Source of the DNA: Trematomus loennbergii
Taxonomy: Eukaryota; Chordata; Actinopteri; Perciformes; Nototheniidae
DNA length: 64,000 nucleotides
Reading direction: 5' to 3'
NCBI GenBank assembly: GCA_012861695.1
Contig: JAAOOA010001113.1
Span: 101,828 to 165,827 of the forward strand
Position numbers and translations under genes: made by a program. Of this stretch, positions 55,184 through 64,000 are shown one piece after another. The notes beneath the pieces are model-generated. The model searched no databases and was not told the origin of the DNA. It saw only the letters and a program-made list of their open reading frames with translations. Positions within the stretch are counted from its first letter, which is position 1, and each line of letters opens with the position of its first letter.

Positions 55184-57195
55184 TAGGCGCGTTCACACCA
55201 AGTACTTTTCCCACAATAGTTCATGAGAACTTTAGTTCATGAAAGCTCTTTTAGTTCTGATGAACTAAAGCAGATCGCGTTCACACCAAAATGAGTTCCT
55301 GGGGTGGATTAGGCAAATGAAGCCGCTGACGTCACTTCTTCTTCTTCTGCTTTGGGTTTACTGGCAGGCCGCAAACAACTTCACGGCGAGTACAGTAGGT
55401 GGCGGTATGCACCTTAAAGTTGCAATCCGCCAAAAAACCGAGAGAAGAAGAAGAAAAAAAACTTCCGCTTCCGCTGTATGCTTCTGTTTACCTTCCGACC
55501 TCAGACACGGTATGGAGTTGACTGAAGTTGTGGTTTTGGTGCTCGTATTATACAGCTTCGTAACTGAGTTATTTAAGCCAATAATGTGCTTAATGTACAC
55601 TTGAACTTTGTCCAAAAATAATAAGTTTTCTTACCGGCAGTCATGTAACCTCTAGCCCGGATGTTTATGAGAGTGAAAAGGGCGCTAAAAGTGTAAACGA
55701 TGTATTTTCACGGTGTTTCATAATTGTACCAAGAAGGAAATAAACGTGATTAGTGGACATCAGTTCGATGCGTAACGTTCTTTCAAGACCAGAGTAGTTA
55801 CAGTGTGTTTGTACATACTTTTGCGTTTGGATGGTTGAAAAGGAGACGAGAAAGTGCTGCTGTTGTGATCCGGAGGGGAAAGCTCACTTGTTTCCAATCC
55901 AGAGAGTTGTCCTGCCTCGCCTGAAACACACGATTAGTGCCATGAGTTAGTGAAGCAAATTACAGAAAACATTACACACTTATTCACAAGTCAAAAACGT
56001 TTTCATAGCGGCCGAGAATTATGTTATTAGCAGGGGTGCACATAACTGGTACGAAGGTACCCATGCGCGGCAACAATCTGAAATGCGTACCGTCACTTGT
56101 GTCACAAAGCGCATTTGCGTACCGACGTACTTGTGAAGATTTTCCAGAAGGCGGTTGGATCACCGGACGACAGAGTCGGTCTCCGTGTGCACAGACAGGG
56201 CTGCTGTTAACACGCTAAAACAGCTGATCACAACGTTCACACGCTCCGCGGTCACGAAGCTCTGTACTCCACTACCACCACCCCCCCCCCGTTGACAATC
56301 GCCAGAAGTTGGAGTACCAAACACTGACTCCAGGTACTCATCTGAGTACCTCACTGAGAAAGTTGTGTGCACCCCTGGTTATTAGCCATGCTAGGCTGAA
56401 CTTGCTAGCAGTGTTAGCCAGTTCTGGCTAGCATGGCTAGCTCGATCTTGAGCACATCTGAGACCAGTATTGTGCAGATTAAAACAGTGCAGTGCATGTA
56501 GTTTATTTTACCTTCGTAGTAGTCGTCGTTGGACAATTCACAGGCCACTGAATCCGCCGTTTCACCACAAGTGCCGGAGAATGAGGGTCTGTCGCCGAGC
56601 AGAGCATCCAATCGATCATACCATTTACGGGTCTTCCGGCCGTTACCACTCTTGTTATTATGGTCTTTTATTTGTTTGTAGTCCTGCTTTAGTTTCTTTA
56701 TTTTGTCCCGGCATGAGTGTGCGCTGTGGAAGATTCCCATGTCGGCTAACTTTACCGAACAACGCTGATACATTTTGCAGTTGGAAACTGCCTTCAGTAG
56801 AAGCTGCTGGATCCCATCCTCCGAGTAAATCGCCAGACGTGCCGACACATCCTCATCACTCCACCGCTCCGATGATTTTCGTATTCTTATTGTTGCCATA
56901 ATAACTGCTTTCACAAAAGTACTCTCGTTGGTGCGCTGGGCTAATAATGCCAGCAAATACAATGGCCGCTCCAAATTCAGAGTTAAACGGGGCGTGGTTT
57001 GCATTCCGCACAGCCAATCAGACGTATGAACTATTTTCTCCCACGACAGTCCCTGCTCTCTAGCAGGGACTGAAAAGCGGGTCAGATGAACTCATTTGAA
57101 CTACTTTAGTTCCTGGGGCTTTTTGGTGTGAACGCAAATATATCGTAGTTCTGATGAACTGTTGTGGGAAAAGTACTCCGGTGTGAACGCGCCTA
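55184..57195 (-). mobile_element. PIF/Harbinger element
   Basis: Ends TAGGCGCGTTCACACC and GGTGTGAACGCGCCTA are inverted, and homology extends inward (AGTACTTTTCCCACAATAGT versus its complement near 57170). It carries a Myb/SANT gene, the partner protein of Harbinger transposase. No DDE nuclease ORF is present, so it is non-autonomous. A clean 3-bp target duplication is not evident (TTA versus TAT). Confidence 0.75.
56414..56899 (-). CDS. Harbinger Myb/SANT-like DNA-binding protein
   Basis: Minus-strand ORF; the likely start is ATG 56899 (MATIRIRKSSERWSDEDVSA), though the frame is open further upstream. It has the three-helix Myb/SANT-like pattern: WSDEDVSARLAIY, then CKMYQRCSVKLADMG, then CRDKIKKLKQDYKQIKDHNN, followed by WYDRLDALLGDRPSFSG. 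In autonomous Harbinger elements this protein carries the transposase to the nucleus and to the ends. The start at 56899 was chosen because the upstream residues lack the conserved pattern. The C-terminus runs ~45 residues past the conserved part and may read into non-coding sequence. Confidence 0.7.
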   Translation of the reverse strand: MATIRIRKSSERWSDEDVSARLAIYSEDGIQQLLLKAVSNCKMYQRCSVKLADMGIFHSAHSCRDKIKKLKQDYKQIKDHNNKSGNGRKTRKWYDRLDALLGDRPSFSGTCGETADSVACELSNDDYYEGKINYMHCTVLICTILVSDVLKIELAMLARTG

Positions 57196-58197
57196 TTGAT
57201 GTTTACCTTAGCTGTTAATCAAAATGTTAAAATGCATTAAGTTTTAATGGCATACTTAAAGTGCACCAATTCAGAGTGCCGGTTTAAATGTTGCAATTGC
57301 TCAGTTTCAGGGAGCTGTATGTTTTTATTGAAAGTTTAAAAAGCACCACTCCAAATCTATGTTGATGGAGTAGATTTGTCTTGTGGCAGTGATATTTTTA
57401 TTTTATATTTTTGATAAGTTAATGTTGGTTAATAGTGATTGAATTGTTTTACAGAACAGCAGAACCATGGGTTAACATTCACTCATACTTTAATATTTTT
57501 TTCAATAGAGCAAAAATTACCATTCCAGTCATGCCACTGTTACATTTTATTATGACTGCTGAGATTTTGTTTTTTATTATGACTGCTGAGATTGTGCTTA
57601 TTGAGTATCCAGACGTAAAGGGTCAGTGTGTAGTATTTGGGGTTTTATGTTATCTTTTAGCAAAAATTATATTTAATGTTGACAAAATAAAGTTTAATTG
57701 TATTGTATTTTAGTTGTGTGATTTGTGCTCAATGTACATTAAATGCATAGATTATTACATTTATTAGGTAACATTTTTCAAAAGTAAATGAGTAACAATT
57801 ACATAATTAAAGTGAGTAATATAACTTCAAACAAATGAGTAATTCAAAAATTTTAAACAAAAAACATGATAAAATCTACTTATTTACTTCATAACAGTAA
57901 CTATTACAGATATATAAGATTTACTTAATAATTTGAGAACAGTGATGTTCCTGTCCATGAAGAAAATAATTAGACTTTACTTAATTAGTTAAAATAAATA
58001 TAACGTGTAACTTGAACATTATTAAGTAAGATTTACTTAATATCTTCACAAATGTTACGTCTGGTGATAAGTACATTTAACTTGATACTGGAAAGTAAGT
58101 TCTACTTGATATTACAGCAGTAAAATATACTTAAAAAATGTGAGTGCAAATACTTACTAGGATTTAATCAAGTAAATCCTACAAGTCGTTTCTTTCC
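57196..58197. other. AT-rich spacer, probable 3'UTR then repeat DNA
   Basis: 57196-57715 continues the 3' side of the SAMD3-like exon and has AATAAA near 57687. 57720-58190 is rich in TTACTTAATA/AAGTAAAT motifs of repeat type. ORF 57435-57713 has no recognisable domain. Confidence 0.4.
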
Positions 58198-58520
58198 GTG
58201 TACGGACATGTCCTTTGACGGTCGACCAAGCTCTTTCTATATGTTGGATATGACTGCCAGTCTGGGGGTTCACAAACCACCTGCTGTGGTTTATGGTGTA
58301 GTGGTTGTACCCCATGTTACTCAGCACTCTCCTGTATGCCCTCCACTCATCACTAATAATGCTACTTCCTGACTTAACATGCCGTCTAATCAGAGGGACA
58401 AGGTGGCATCTTGATCATTCTCCACTAGTTTCAACACTAGTCTCCGCCTTTTGTCTTTAACTCCCATCATTCCGAAGACCCATTTCTTCCTTCTCCAGGT
58501 ATGTCCAAAGCGTCCACGTG
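58198..58520 (-). pseudogene. Merlin (IS1016/ISXO2-like) transposase fragment
   Basis: Reading 58520 to 58198: RGRFGHTWRRKKWVFGMMG, then KLVENDQDATLSL, a one-base deletion, LIRRHVKSGSSIISDEWRAY, HYTINHSRWFVNPQTGSHIQ and HIERAWSTVKGHV. The ISDEWRAY block (second catalytic Asp) and IExxW block (catalytic Glu) are the signatures of the ISXO2-like DDE domain used by Merlin elements. The part with the first Asp should be upstream (higher coordinates) and is not recognisable. No Merlin terminal repeats were found. Confidence 0.75.
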
Positions 58521-58772
58521 CATATACTAACAACAAATAAATCACAACATCATCTTAGTTAACAACAAAATGCACACAAATTACAGTAAAAATGGTTGCA
58601 CATCATGTTTCAAAATGCCTTACTTGTTTATTAGGTGCATTGTATAACATAATTTAAGGATAATTATACAGTAATGGTCCATATTGATAAAAAAGAAAAG
58701 AAAAAAGTATTCTCTTGTTCAAGAAAGCCCAGTCTATAACTGCCGAACATAGGAACTGGGTACAGTACCTTC
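58521..58772. other. Spacer, no gene
   Basis: AT-rich; nothing recognised. Confidence 0.35.
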
Positions 58773-58969
58773 CAGTGGCGAGCCGTGACTTTTATACCTA
58801 GGCCCTCTGACCCCCCCCCGCCTTCCCTCGAAAATAAAGAAGAGTTATTACGTCACAGCGTATACTTCAGCGGAATATCAAAACAGCGAGCCTCTACCAC
58901 ACAAAACAACACCATTTATATAAACACCTATCATAACAGGGCACCCACAGCCAAGTAACAATTAAACAG

Positions 58970-59158
58970 GAGGCGTGTGGCGCAGTGGATAGAGCCTTGG
59001 TGTTGGGATCAGGGGTCACAGGTTTAAACCCCACTGCAGTCAGCATGTCGTTGTGTCACTTCACCCCAAATTGCTCCTGTGGGGATTGCCCACAGTATTG
59101 AGTATGTAAGTCGCTTTGGATAAAAGCGTCTAACAAGTAACATGTAAGGTAATGTAAA
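58970..59158 (+). mobile_element. tRNA-derived SINE, complete
   Basis: The head has an A box (TGGCGCAGTGG) and a B box (GGTTTAAACCCC), so RNA polymerase III promoter parts are visible. The body is CACCCCAAATTGCTCCTGTG, TTTGGATAAAAGCGTCTAAC. The tail is AAGGTAATGTAAAAA. A 3' half copy is at 16523. It is inserted in the hAT element. Confidence 0.85.
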
Positions 59159-59164
59159 AATGAA

Positions 59165-59461
59165 TTAAGTCAGCACGGCGGCCCACATTGAAAATGACTT
59201 AGGCCTACCTTTGATGATCATATCACTTAAACACAAAGTCCATCCTCCTGTCCTTTTGGATGAAGCACTTGATGGCGGGGTCATGCAGCTGATCCTTTGC
59301 CACTCCAATTTATCATTGTAACTCAATCTTGAAAATGACTCGGTTAATAATTTCGCAACGATGTCATCACTATCACTGACATGAGCCATCATGAACGAAC
59401 TTATGCTCATCATAAATCTATCGATCATAAATCTATCGAATAATAAAAGTAGGGTAGACAT
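59165..59461 (-). CDS. hAT transposase N-terminal fragment (ZMYM-like)
   Basis: Minus-strand ORF. The middle reads SDSDDIVAKLLTESFSRLSY then NDKLEWQRISCM and KRTGGWTLCLSD. The FSRLSYNDKLE block is reminiscent of the start of ZMYM/TTF-type hAT transposases in fish. The upstream IDRFM repeats look non-coding. No catalytic domain remains. Confidence 0.45.
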   Translation of the reverse strand: MSTLLLLFDRFMIDRFMMSISSFMMAHVSDSDDIVAKLLTESFSRLSYNDKLEWQRISCMTPPSSASSKRTGGWTLCLSDMIIKGRPKSFSMWAAVLT

Positions 59462-60082
59462 GTGGATATTATCCGGCTGAACAAAACGTGCATTTATCTA
59501 TCAGGTTCGTTTTCCACAGACCTTATTTCGACCTATTACATCCATGAGAAATCCCATTGCTTTTCTGTCGAGGGAACCCGAGCGCAGCTTACTTCCGGGT
59601 TTTAGGAAGCGTCACTGCACCACTTTATACACTTGCATAAACCCCACAGCGGGCGGAACTTGTCATAAAGTCCGCGAAAATAAAGCCCACCCATTTAGAG
59701 GGAAGATATGATTGGTCAATTGTACTGTCATTTGACATTACTCTCTCATTGAGTTACTATAGCGGGCCCTCTGTGAATGTACAGAGGGACCAACAAGCTC
59801 TCCCGTCTTCACAGTAACTCGCAGAGACGGCATTTAACCCTTCACATTCCAACAGAAACTGAAAAGGCAGATTCAAAGGATTTATTTCTTTGGAAATGTT
59901 ATTTAAATACAATTAAATCAAGTTATTTTGGTAAAACTAATGAAAAATGTAACAAAAAAATAATATAAAAGATAATATTTTTAAAAAAATGTTGTTTTTT
60001 TAATGTTTTCAAATATTATTTTTTAGAATATCTTAGGCCCTCACAGAGAAGAGGGCCCTGACGGCTCGCCACTGGTACCTTC

Positions 60083-60511
60083 TCCCAGACACAAATACTC
60101 AAATAAATAGTTTACTTTATCAGCATTGGTATTCCCAATGCTTACTATTTATTTGATACCAATTTGCTAAAACAATTCATACAAAGAACAAGGTGTGGGT
60201 TCGTTCTTCAGATATGACTGTGACGTTAACGTGTAAGCTCAATAATGAACTCCAGCTCAACCAACCATATTGTAATATCTAAGTAATCATCTTGAAATAT
60301 GACATTATTATTTGTAATATACACACATCTTATTGTGAGGTTAATTTCACATAGCCTACACTACGCCGCTCTTCAACACTACTTTGACGTTAGCTTGTCT
60401 ACATAATCGAGCATAGCAAATTTAAATTAACCTTAGCGATGCATAAAGTTACCTACCTAATAAAATATCTCTCTAACTTACAAGGATGACCTTATTTTAT
60501 CTTCCTCAAAC
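60083..60511. other. Spacer, no gene
   Basis: AT-rich; nothing recognised. Confidence 0.35.
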
Positions 60512-60575
60512 AGAAGTGTTTAGCATTAAGTGTGATAATACTGTAGTATTATCACACTTAATGCTAAACACTTCT
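60512..60575. repeat. Perfect 30-bp-arm palindrome
   Basis: Left arm 60512-60541 starts AGAAGTGTTTAGCATTAAGT. The loop is TGTA (60542-60545). The right arm 60546-60575 is the exact reverse complement. No mismatch in 30 pairs. Confidence 0.95.
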
Positions 60576-61829
60576 CTATTACGTTTTAACTTGGAGGCTA
60601 CGATTAGCATCGTTAGCACAGATATAGCTACCACTTGCTTACATGCTAACCCAAGCCTTAACATTCATTAACGTTAGCTGACTAAAAACATAAGCAACAC
60701 ATAAATAAAGTACTCAAATTTCACTTACCGCAAAACCGCATTCATGCACCGTCTGTTTTAACCTGTTAAGCACCAAGCCTGTTTTTCATGTTTCAGGCTC
60801 GAAAATGACATGCCCAAAACAAATGACTACAACTTAACTTCTAAAAGGGTTATATGAATAATTTCTTTTATCAAAGCAAGGTTACATCTGTGAGTTGGAT
60901 GTAGAAGTGTCAGAATCAATATAGTTTTTTATTTTAAAGAAAATTCAGATTTTACATAGTAAAAAACTAAATTATAGTGTCCGTCCAAAAATTCTTTTTT
61001 ACTTATAGTGAAAACTACCCTTGGATGATGGGTTAGTAGACTAAAAGCTTTAGGAATCCAAAGTACAACATATAATAAGTACCCTGTATCAAGATTGATG
61101 CAAAACAAGTGACATTTGACCTTTTTAGAGAGGTTTAGCCAAAACCACTCCACCTCTCAGGTGATTTGGGTGAAAATGTTTTTTTTTCCATATCTCTGGC
61201 CCCCCTTGGTCGATTTTGATGGTTGACACCTCTTTCTGACCGTTAGAGCCAATATAATCGAAGGGGAGGCCCCCACACACACTCGTTGTGAAAACAAACG
61301 GTGGGGGCTTCCCGCATGCAGGTTTGCACCAGAGTGAAGCGATCTCTCGCTCTGACATTTGGAAACGAAAAAGCAGTTTTATTGCTTATGGATTATCAGA
61401 AATCATTTCAAAGAGGACACAGACACATTAACCTATGGATTAACTGCAGCATTGTTTTTTTATCGTTGTAATGCCATTGAAGACCAGTTTTGACCATGTT
61501 CTGATGTACGCTTTCATTTATAGCGTCGCAAATGTTTATCACTGAGTGTTGAGGTGGGCACCAAACGATTCTGTGTCTCTAGGAGATGCTAATCGAGGGG
61601 TTGGCTGTGCATCTAGGATAAGTAATAAGGGAGTTATGAGCAGAGATGGGGTCGTTACTAAAAAAAAGTAATATATTACATATTACATATTACTTGTAAA
61701 AAAAGTAATATATTACACTACTTCGTTACTCTCTACATAAAGTAACTCGTTACTTTACTCGCTACTTTACTCGTTACTTTACTCGCAGGGCCGGCCCGCC
61801 CCTCCTACAGGCAGATCACGCAGACTGAT

Positions 61830-62260
61830 AAAGTTTCAAATGTTCTCTTTAGTTCAGTTTCCATTGTCGCATAAGACTGCTCCAGATAGCTCCTGAATGT
61901 TTTCCTATATGACCATGGCTGTCCTCTGTCTCCTGCTATCTGTATTTTGCGCAGTATATCTCTGAAAGATGATGATTCCACTGTGCAAATGGGCAACATT
62001 TCCTCTACTATGAAGGATGCTACAAGCCTGTCCATCTCTGCTTTGGTTACCGGTCCTCCAAATTCTCATTTTTGCTGCTTCGGAGTCGGCGGCGGCGCAC
62101 TCACAACATCCTCACTCTGGGTTCGGGGGTCCTTAGCTATTAGCTTCACCTTAGCATGTGTTCTTTGCAGGTGTTTGTTGAGGTTTGACGTGGTGTTTAC
62201 AGCAGTGGATAACAGCTTCTGGCCTGGACACAGTTTGCACCTCACCGTCACATTCCTCAT
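61830..62260 (-). pseudogene. hAT transposase, BED zinc finger and N-terminal region, truncated
   Basis: From ATG 62260: VRCKLCPGQKLL ... NTTSNLNKHLQRTHAK, a BED finger (C-x2-C ... H-x4-H). A single in-frame TGA follows PTPKQQK. The frame then continues VTKAEMDRLVASFIVEEMLP, then VESSSFRDILRKI, then SYRKTFRSYLEQSYATMETE, the hAT region after the BED finger. It is cut off before the DDE/RNase-H core and dimerisation domain. Internal-deletion derivative, inactive. Confidence 0.75.
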
Positions 62261-62350
62261 TTCATTTCATTTCACACCTTTATTTATCCAGGTTGTATCC
62301 CATTGAGATCATTGATCTCTTTTTCAAGGGAGACATGCAATTCCTGTCTA
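62257..62350 (+). mobile_element. Short LINE/SINE tail fragment
   Basis: TTTATTTATCCAGGTTGTAT and GAGATCATTGATCTCTTTTT, CAAGGGAGACATGCAATTC form a common fish retroposon 3' end. It sits right at the start codon side of the BED-finger ORF, inside the hAT. Confidence 0.6.
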
Positions 62351-62918
62351 TTCTTCGGACAAACTCAAAATAATGGGCATACCTCCACCCCTCGAAAGTT
62401 ATCGCTGACTCAGTCATGTTTATGCAGCACTGCACGTGGAGATGTGGACGCGCAAGTCGCGCAGATTACGTACATATAAACCTGCGGCGGATACCCCTCT
62501 TGTCTGTCAGTGTGATTATGACTGATTTTATAAAAGTAACAAAGTAACGCGTGTCGGAGCAATGCTAGTAACTGTAGTGTGATTACTGAATTATAAAAGT
62601 AACGCGTTACACTACTCCGTTACCGACAAAAGTAATATTATTACAGTAACGCGTTACACCCAACTCTGGTTATGAGTGAGTTTAGGTGCAGTGATAGGTT
62701 ACATTTTTTCGCTCGTGGCTAATTCAGAGGCTGAGTGTTAGCATTGTGGGGTTTTTTTGGAGAATTTTTTTTAAAAAGATCAGTTAGCTGAGTTTCTTCC
62801 CGTTACATGGATATAAAACATTCATAGTTGATTAAATATTAAGATTCCTTAGACGTTGTTTCCTGCAAATGACGCGTTTACCCGCCCGGTACCGGGGGGG
62901 CGGTGCGTAACAGGTTAA

Positions 62919-64000
62919 CCGCAAAGCAAGTCACAATAGTCCGATATAAGCATGAAGAATAGTCCACAAGGTACCAGCACAACAAACACGGTCGAGTTCA
63001 AGTTATGTTCCCCGGATGAGCTGAGCAGGCTGAGTCCCTGTAGCATCATGGAGCTGCTAGCAGAGAGACAGGAAGCTAACAGCAGCAGTCACTGGACAGA
63101 CCTGTCATTCAATGTGACCACGCCCTAATTTATGCAAAACTTTATAATATAACTTAAACAAATTATAAATGGTGATTTGTTTTACACTTTACAAGGCTCC
63201 CTTTTACTAATTAGAAATGGTAGTAACTCATGAATAAATGGGAATGTGTTTTACACTTTACAAGGCTCCCTTTTGGCAGTTATAAATGTTAGTAACTCAT
63301 AAATAAATGGTCATAAAGAGTTGCCAAGAAACATCAAGATGGATGGGGGGGAATCAACTCAGTGAACAACAGATACCAAGGATGCTGGCTGATGAAGAAG
63401 ACGAAGTAAGCTAGGTAGCCAATATAAAGCTTATTCATCTTGCCAAATAGTGAGCCTGTGTTGATGTATGAAAACTATGTTAGAACTGGTTTATAAATGG
63501 TTCTTAATGATTAATAAAGTGTTTACAACCTAATTAATAACCTAATTATAAACCCTTTATGAATCCTTTATAAGGGTAGTCTTATTGTAAAGTGGTACCA
63601 GAAATTGTTTATTCTTATCACAAGGAATAGGTAATAACATTTTTGTATTTCCTGTGTTGTTTTCCCAGGTATTAGTGGATACTTGTTTAGAGAAACACCA
63701 AAAATATTAGACATTTTTCTTATAGCCATTTCCCAGAAGCCACCTTAAATTTTACAAGACCAACATGTATGACCTTTGGGTGTCTTAAAGTTCAGAATTA
63801 GAATCCTCCATGGTAATCTTTCCAGTAGTTTGAGTTGGAGGTGTTATGAATGTTTTTGCATATTAGTTCCCAATAGATCTCCTTTTTTTAAATGTCAGAA
63901 AAAGCTCTTTCAAGTGAAAAAAGCCATATTTTGACGAAAATGTTGAATTCTTTCCCAGGTCACTCAGTAAAGGAATTGTTGGCCCTCTATTGAAATCTTG
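62919..64000. other. Right edge, repeat-like, no gene
   Basis: Two ~75-bp tandem units at 63168-63310 (GTTTTACACTTTACAAGGCT, then AGTAACTCATGAATAAATGG). ATTAATAAAGTGTTTACAAC and TTATTGTAAAGTGGTACCAG near 63510-63600 look like a fish DNA-transposon end. No host exon recognised to the window end. Confidence 0.45.

Larger units (their letters stand above)
58773..60074 (-). mobile_element. hAT element (CAGTGGCGAGCCGT ends)
   Basis: Perfect 8-bp duplication GTACCTTC (58765-58772 and 60075-60082). Ends CAGTGGCGAGCCGT and ACGGCTCGCCACTG are perfect inverted repeats. It carries an N-terminal transposase-like ORF and a nested SINE. Confidence 0.9.
61641..62668 (-). mobile_element. hAT element nested in the TTAA element
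   Basis: Perfect 8-bp duplication GTTATGAG (61633-61640 and 62669-62676). Ends CAGAGATGGGGTCGTTACT and AGTAACGCGTTACACCCAAC (then TCTG) follow the well-known fish hAT pattern with subterminal GTAACGCGTTAC repeats. It carries the BED finger and first part of a transposase. Confidence 0.9.
60758..62918. mobile_element. TTAA-flanked element (TTAACCTGTTAAGCACC ends)
   Basis: Left TTAACCTGTTAAGCACC and right GGTGCGTAACAGGTTAA are inverted repeats with TTAA at the boundary (piggyBac/Kolobok-type target). About 1.1 kb of its own sequence remains after removing the nested hAT. ORF 60929-61358 on the minus strand has no domain I know. Confidence 0.75.

Noticed and set aside
55317..55604. ORF with a Leu-rich, signal-peptide-like start
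   Set aside because: Lies in non-coding Harbinger sequence. The Leu run comes from a CTTCTTCTTC stretch and no domain follows.
54904..57180. Harbinger DDE transposase gene
   Set aside because: Only the Myb/SANT partner was found; no catalytic motif in any frame that I could see.
58972..59045. tRNA gene
   Set aside because: A and B boxes are present, but the sequence continues into a SINE body, the cloverleaf is degenerate, and a partial second copy exists at 16523.
60512..60575. Canonical microRNA precursor
   Set aside because: A perfect 30-bp stem with a 4-base loop is unlike typical imperfect pre-miRNA. Kept only as an unusual palindrome.

Overview
The window looks like chromosomal DNA of a ray-finned, probably percomorph, fish. 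The evidence is intron-containing vertebrate exons (TRIM, astacin), no dense operon-like coding, AT-rich intergenic DNA, GT/CA/CT microsatellites, and fish-typical transposable elements (L2/Rex1-like and L1-like LINEs, a tRNA-derived SINE, hAT, PIF/Harbinger, Merlin, TTAA-flanked MITEs, Ty3/gypsy LTR elements). No prokaryotic gene structure, CRISPR array, rRNA gene or functional tRNA gene was seen.

Layout. 1-1156: transposon-derived DNA with a (CT)n block. 1157-25690 and 28293-42364: tandem segmental duplications built around a TRIM gene (copies at 7898, 21859 and 38844). Each unit had a 5'UTR exon with an interferon-type promoter, an intron, one RING/B-box/coiled-coil/B30.2 coding exon, and a downstream flank. 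That flank carries two companion exons of unknown function, GTACTTGAGTAAAAG repeat arrays, a ZNF143-like promoter and a GT microsatellite. A flank without its TRIM gene lies at 1157-5339. Between copies 1 and 2 (15480-20590) are a LINE 3' end, MITEs and a broken minus-strand astacin metalloprotease gene.

The intron of TRIM copy 3 (28722-38447) holds nested insertions. An L2-like LINE contains an L1-like LINE. The L1 contains a gag-only LTR element (with a MITE in one LTR), a solo LTR and a long MITE. Several levels have recognisable target-site duplications.

42365-57720 is a second transposon-rich domain. It holds a LINE tail, a truncated MITE, a hAT element with a CGGBP1-like zinc finger, and a 7.4-kb element with CCAGCT-rich terminal arrays. 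Inside that element four exons join into a 165-codon reading frame broken by one TGA. Further right are SWIM zinc-finger exons, a truncated Ty3/gypsy element, a terminal exon resembling fish SAMD3-like proteins, and a Harbinger element with a Myb/SANT gene.

57720-64000 holds a Merlin transposase fragment, a complete hAT element carrying a SINE, a 30-bp-arm perfect palindrome, and a TTAA-flanked element with a BED-finger hAT nested inside.

How the genes relate. The only clear host functions are the TRIM E3-ligase array (antiviral type, with ISRE and GAS motifs in the promoter) and the astacin remnant. All TRIM copies are broken by 1-3 nt indels while substitutions are rare. This could be pseudogenisation or uncorrected long-read consensus error. 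Everything was read by eye; no searches were run.
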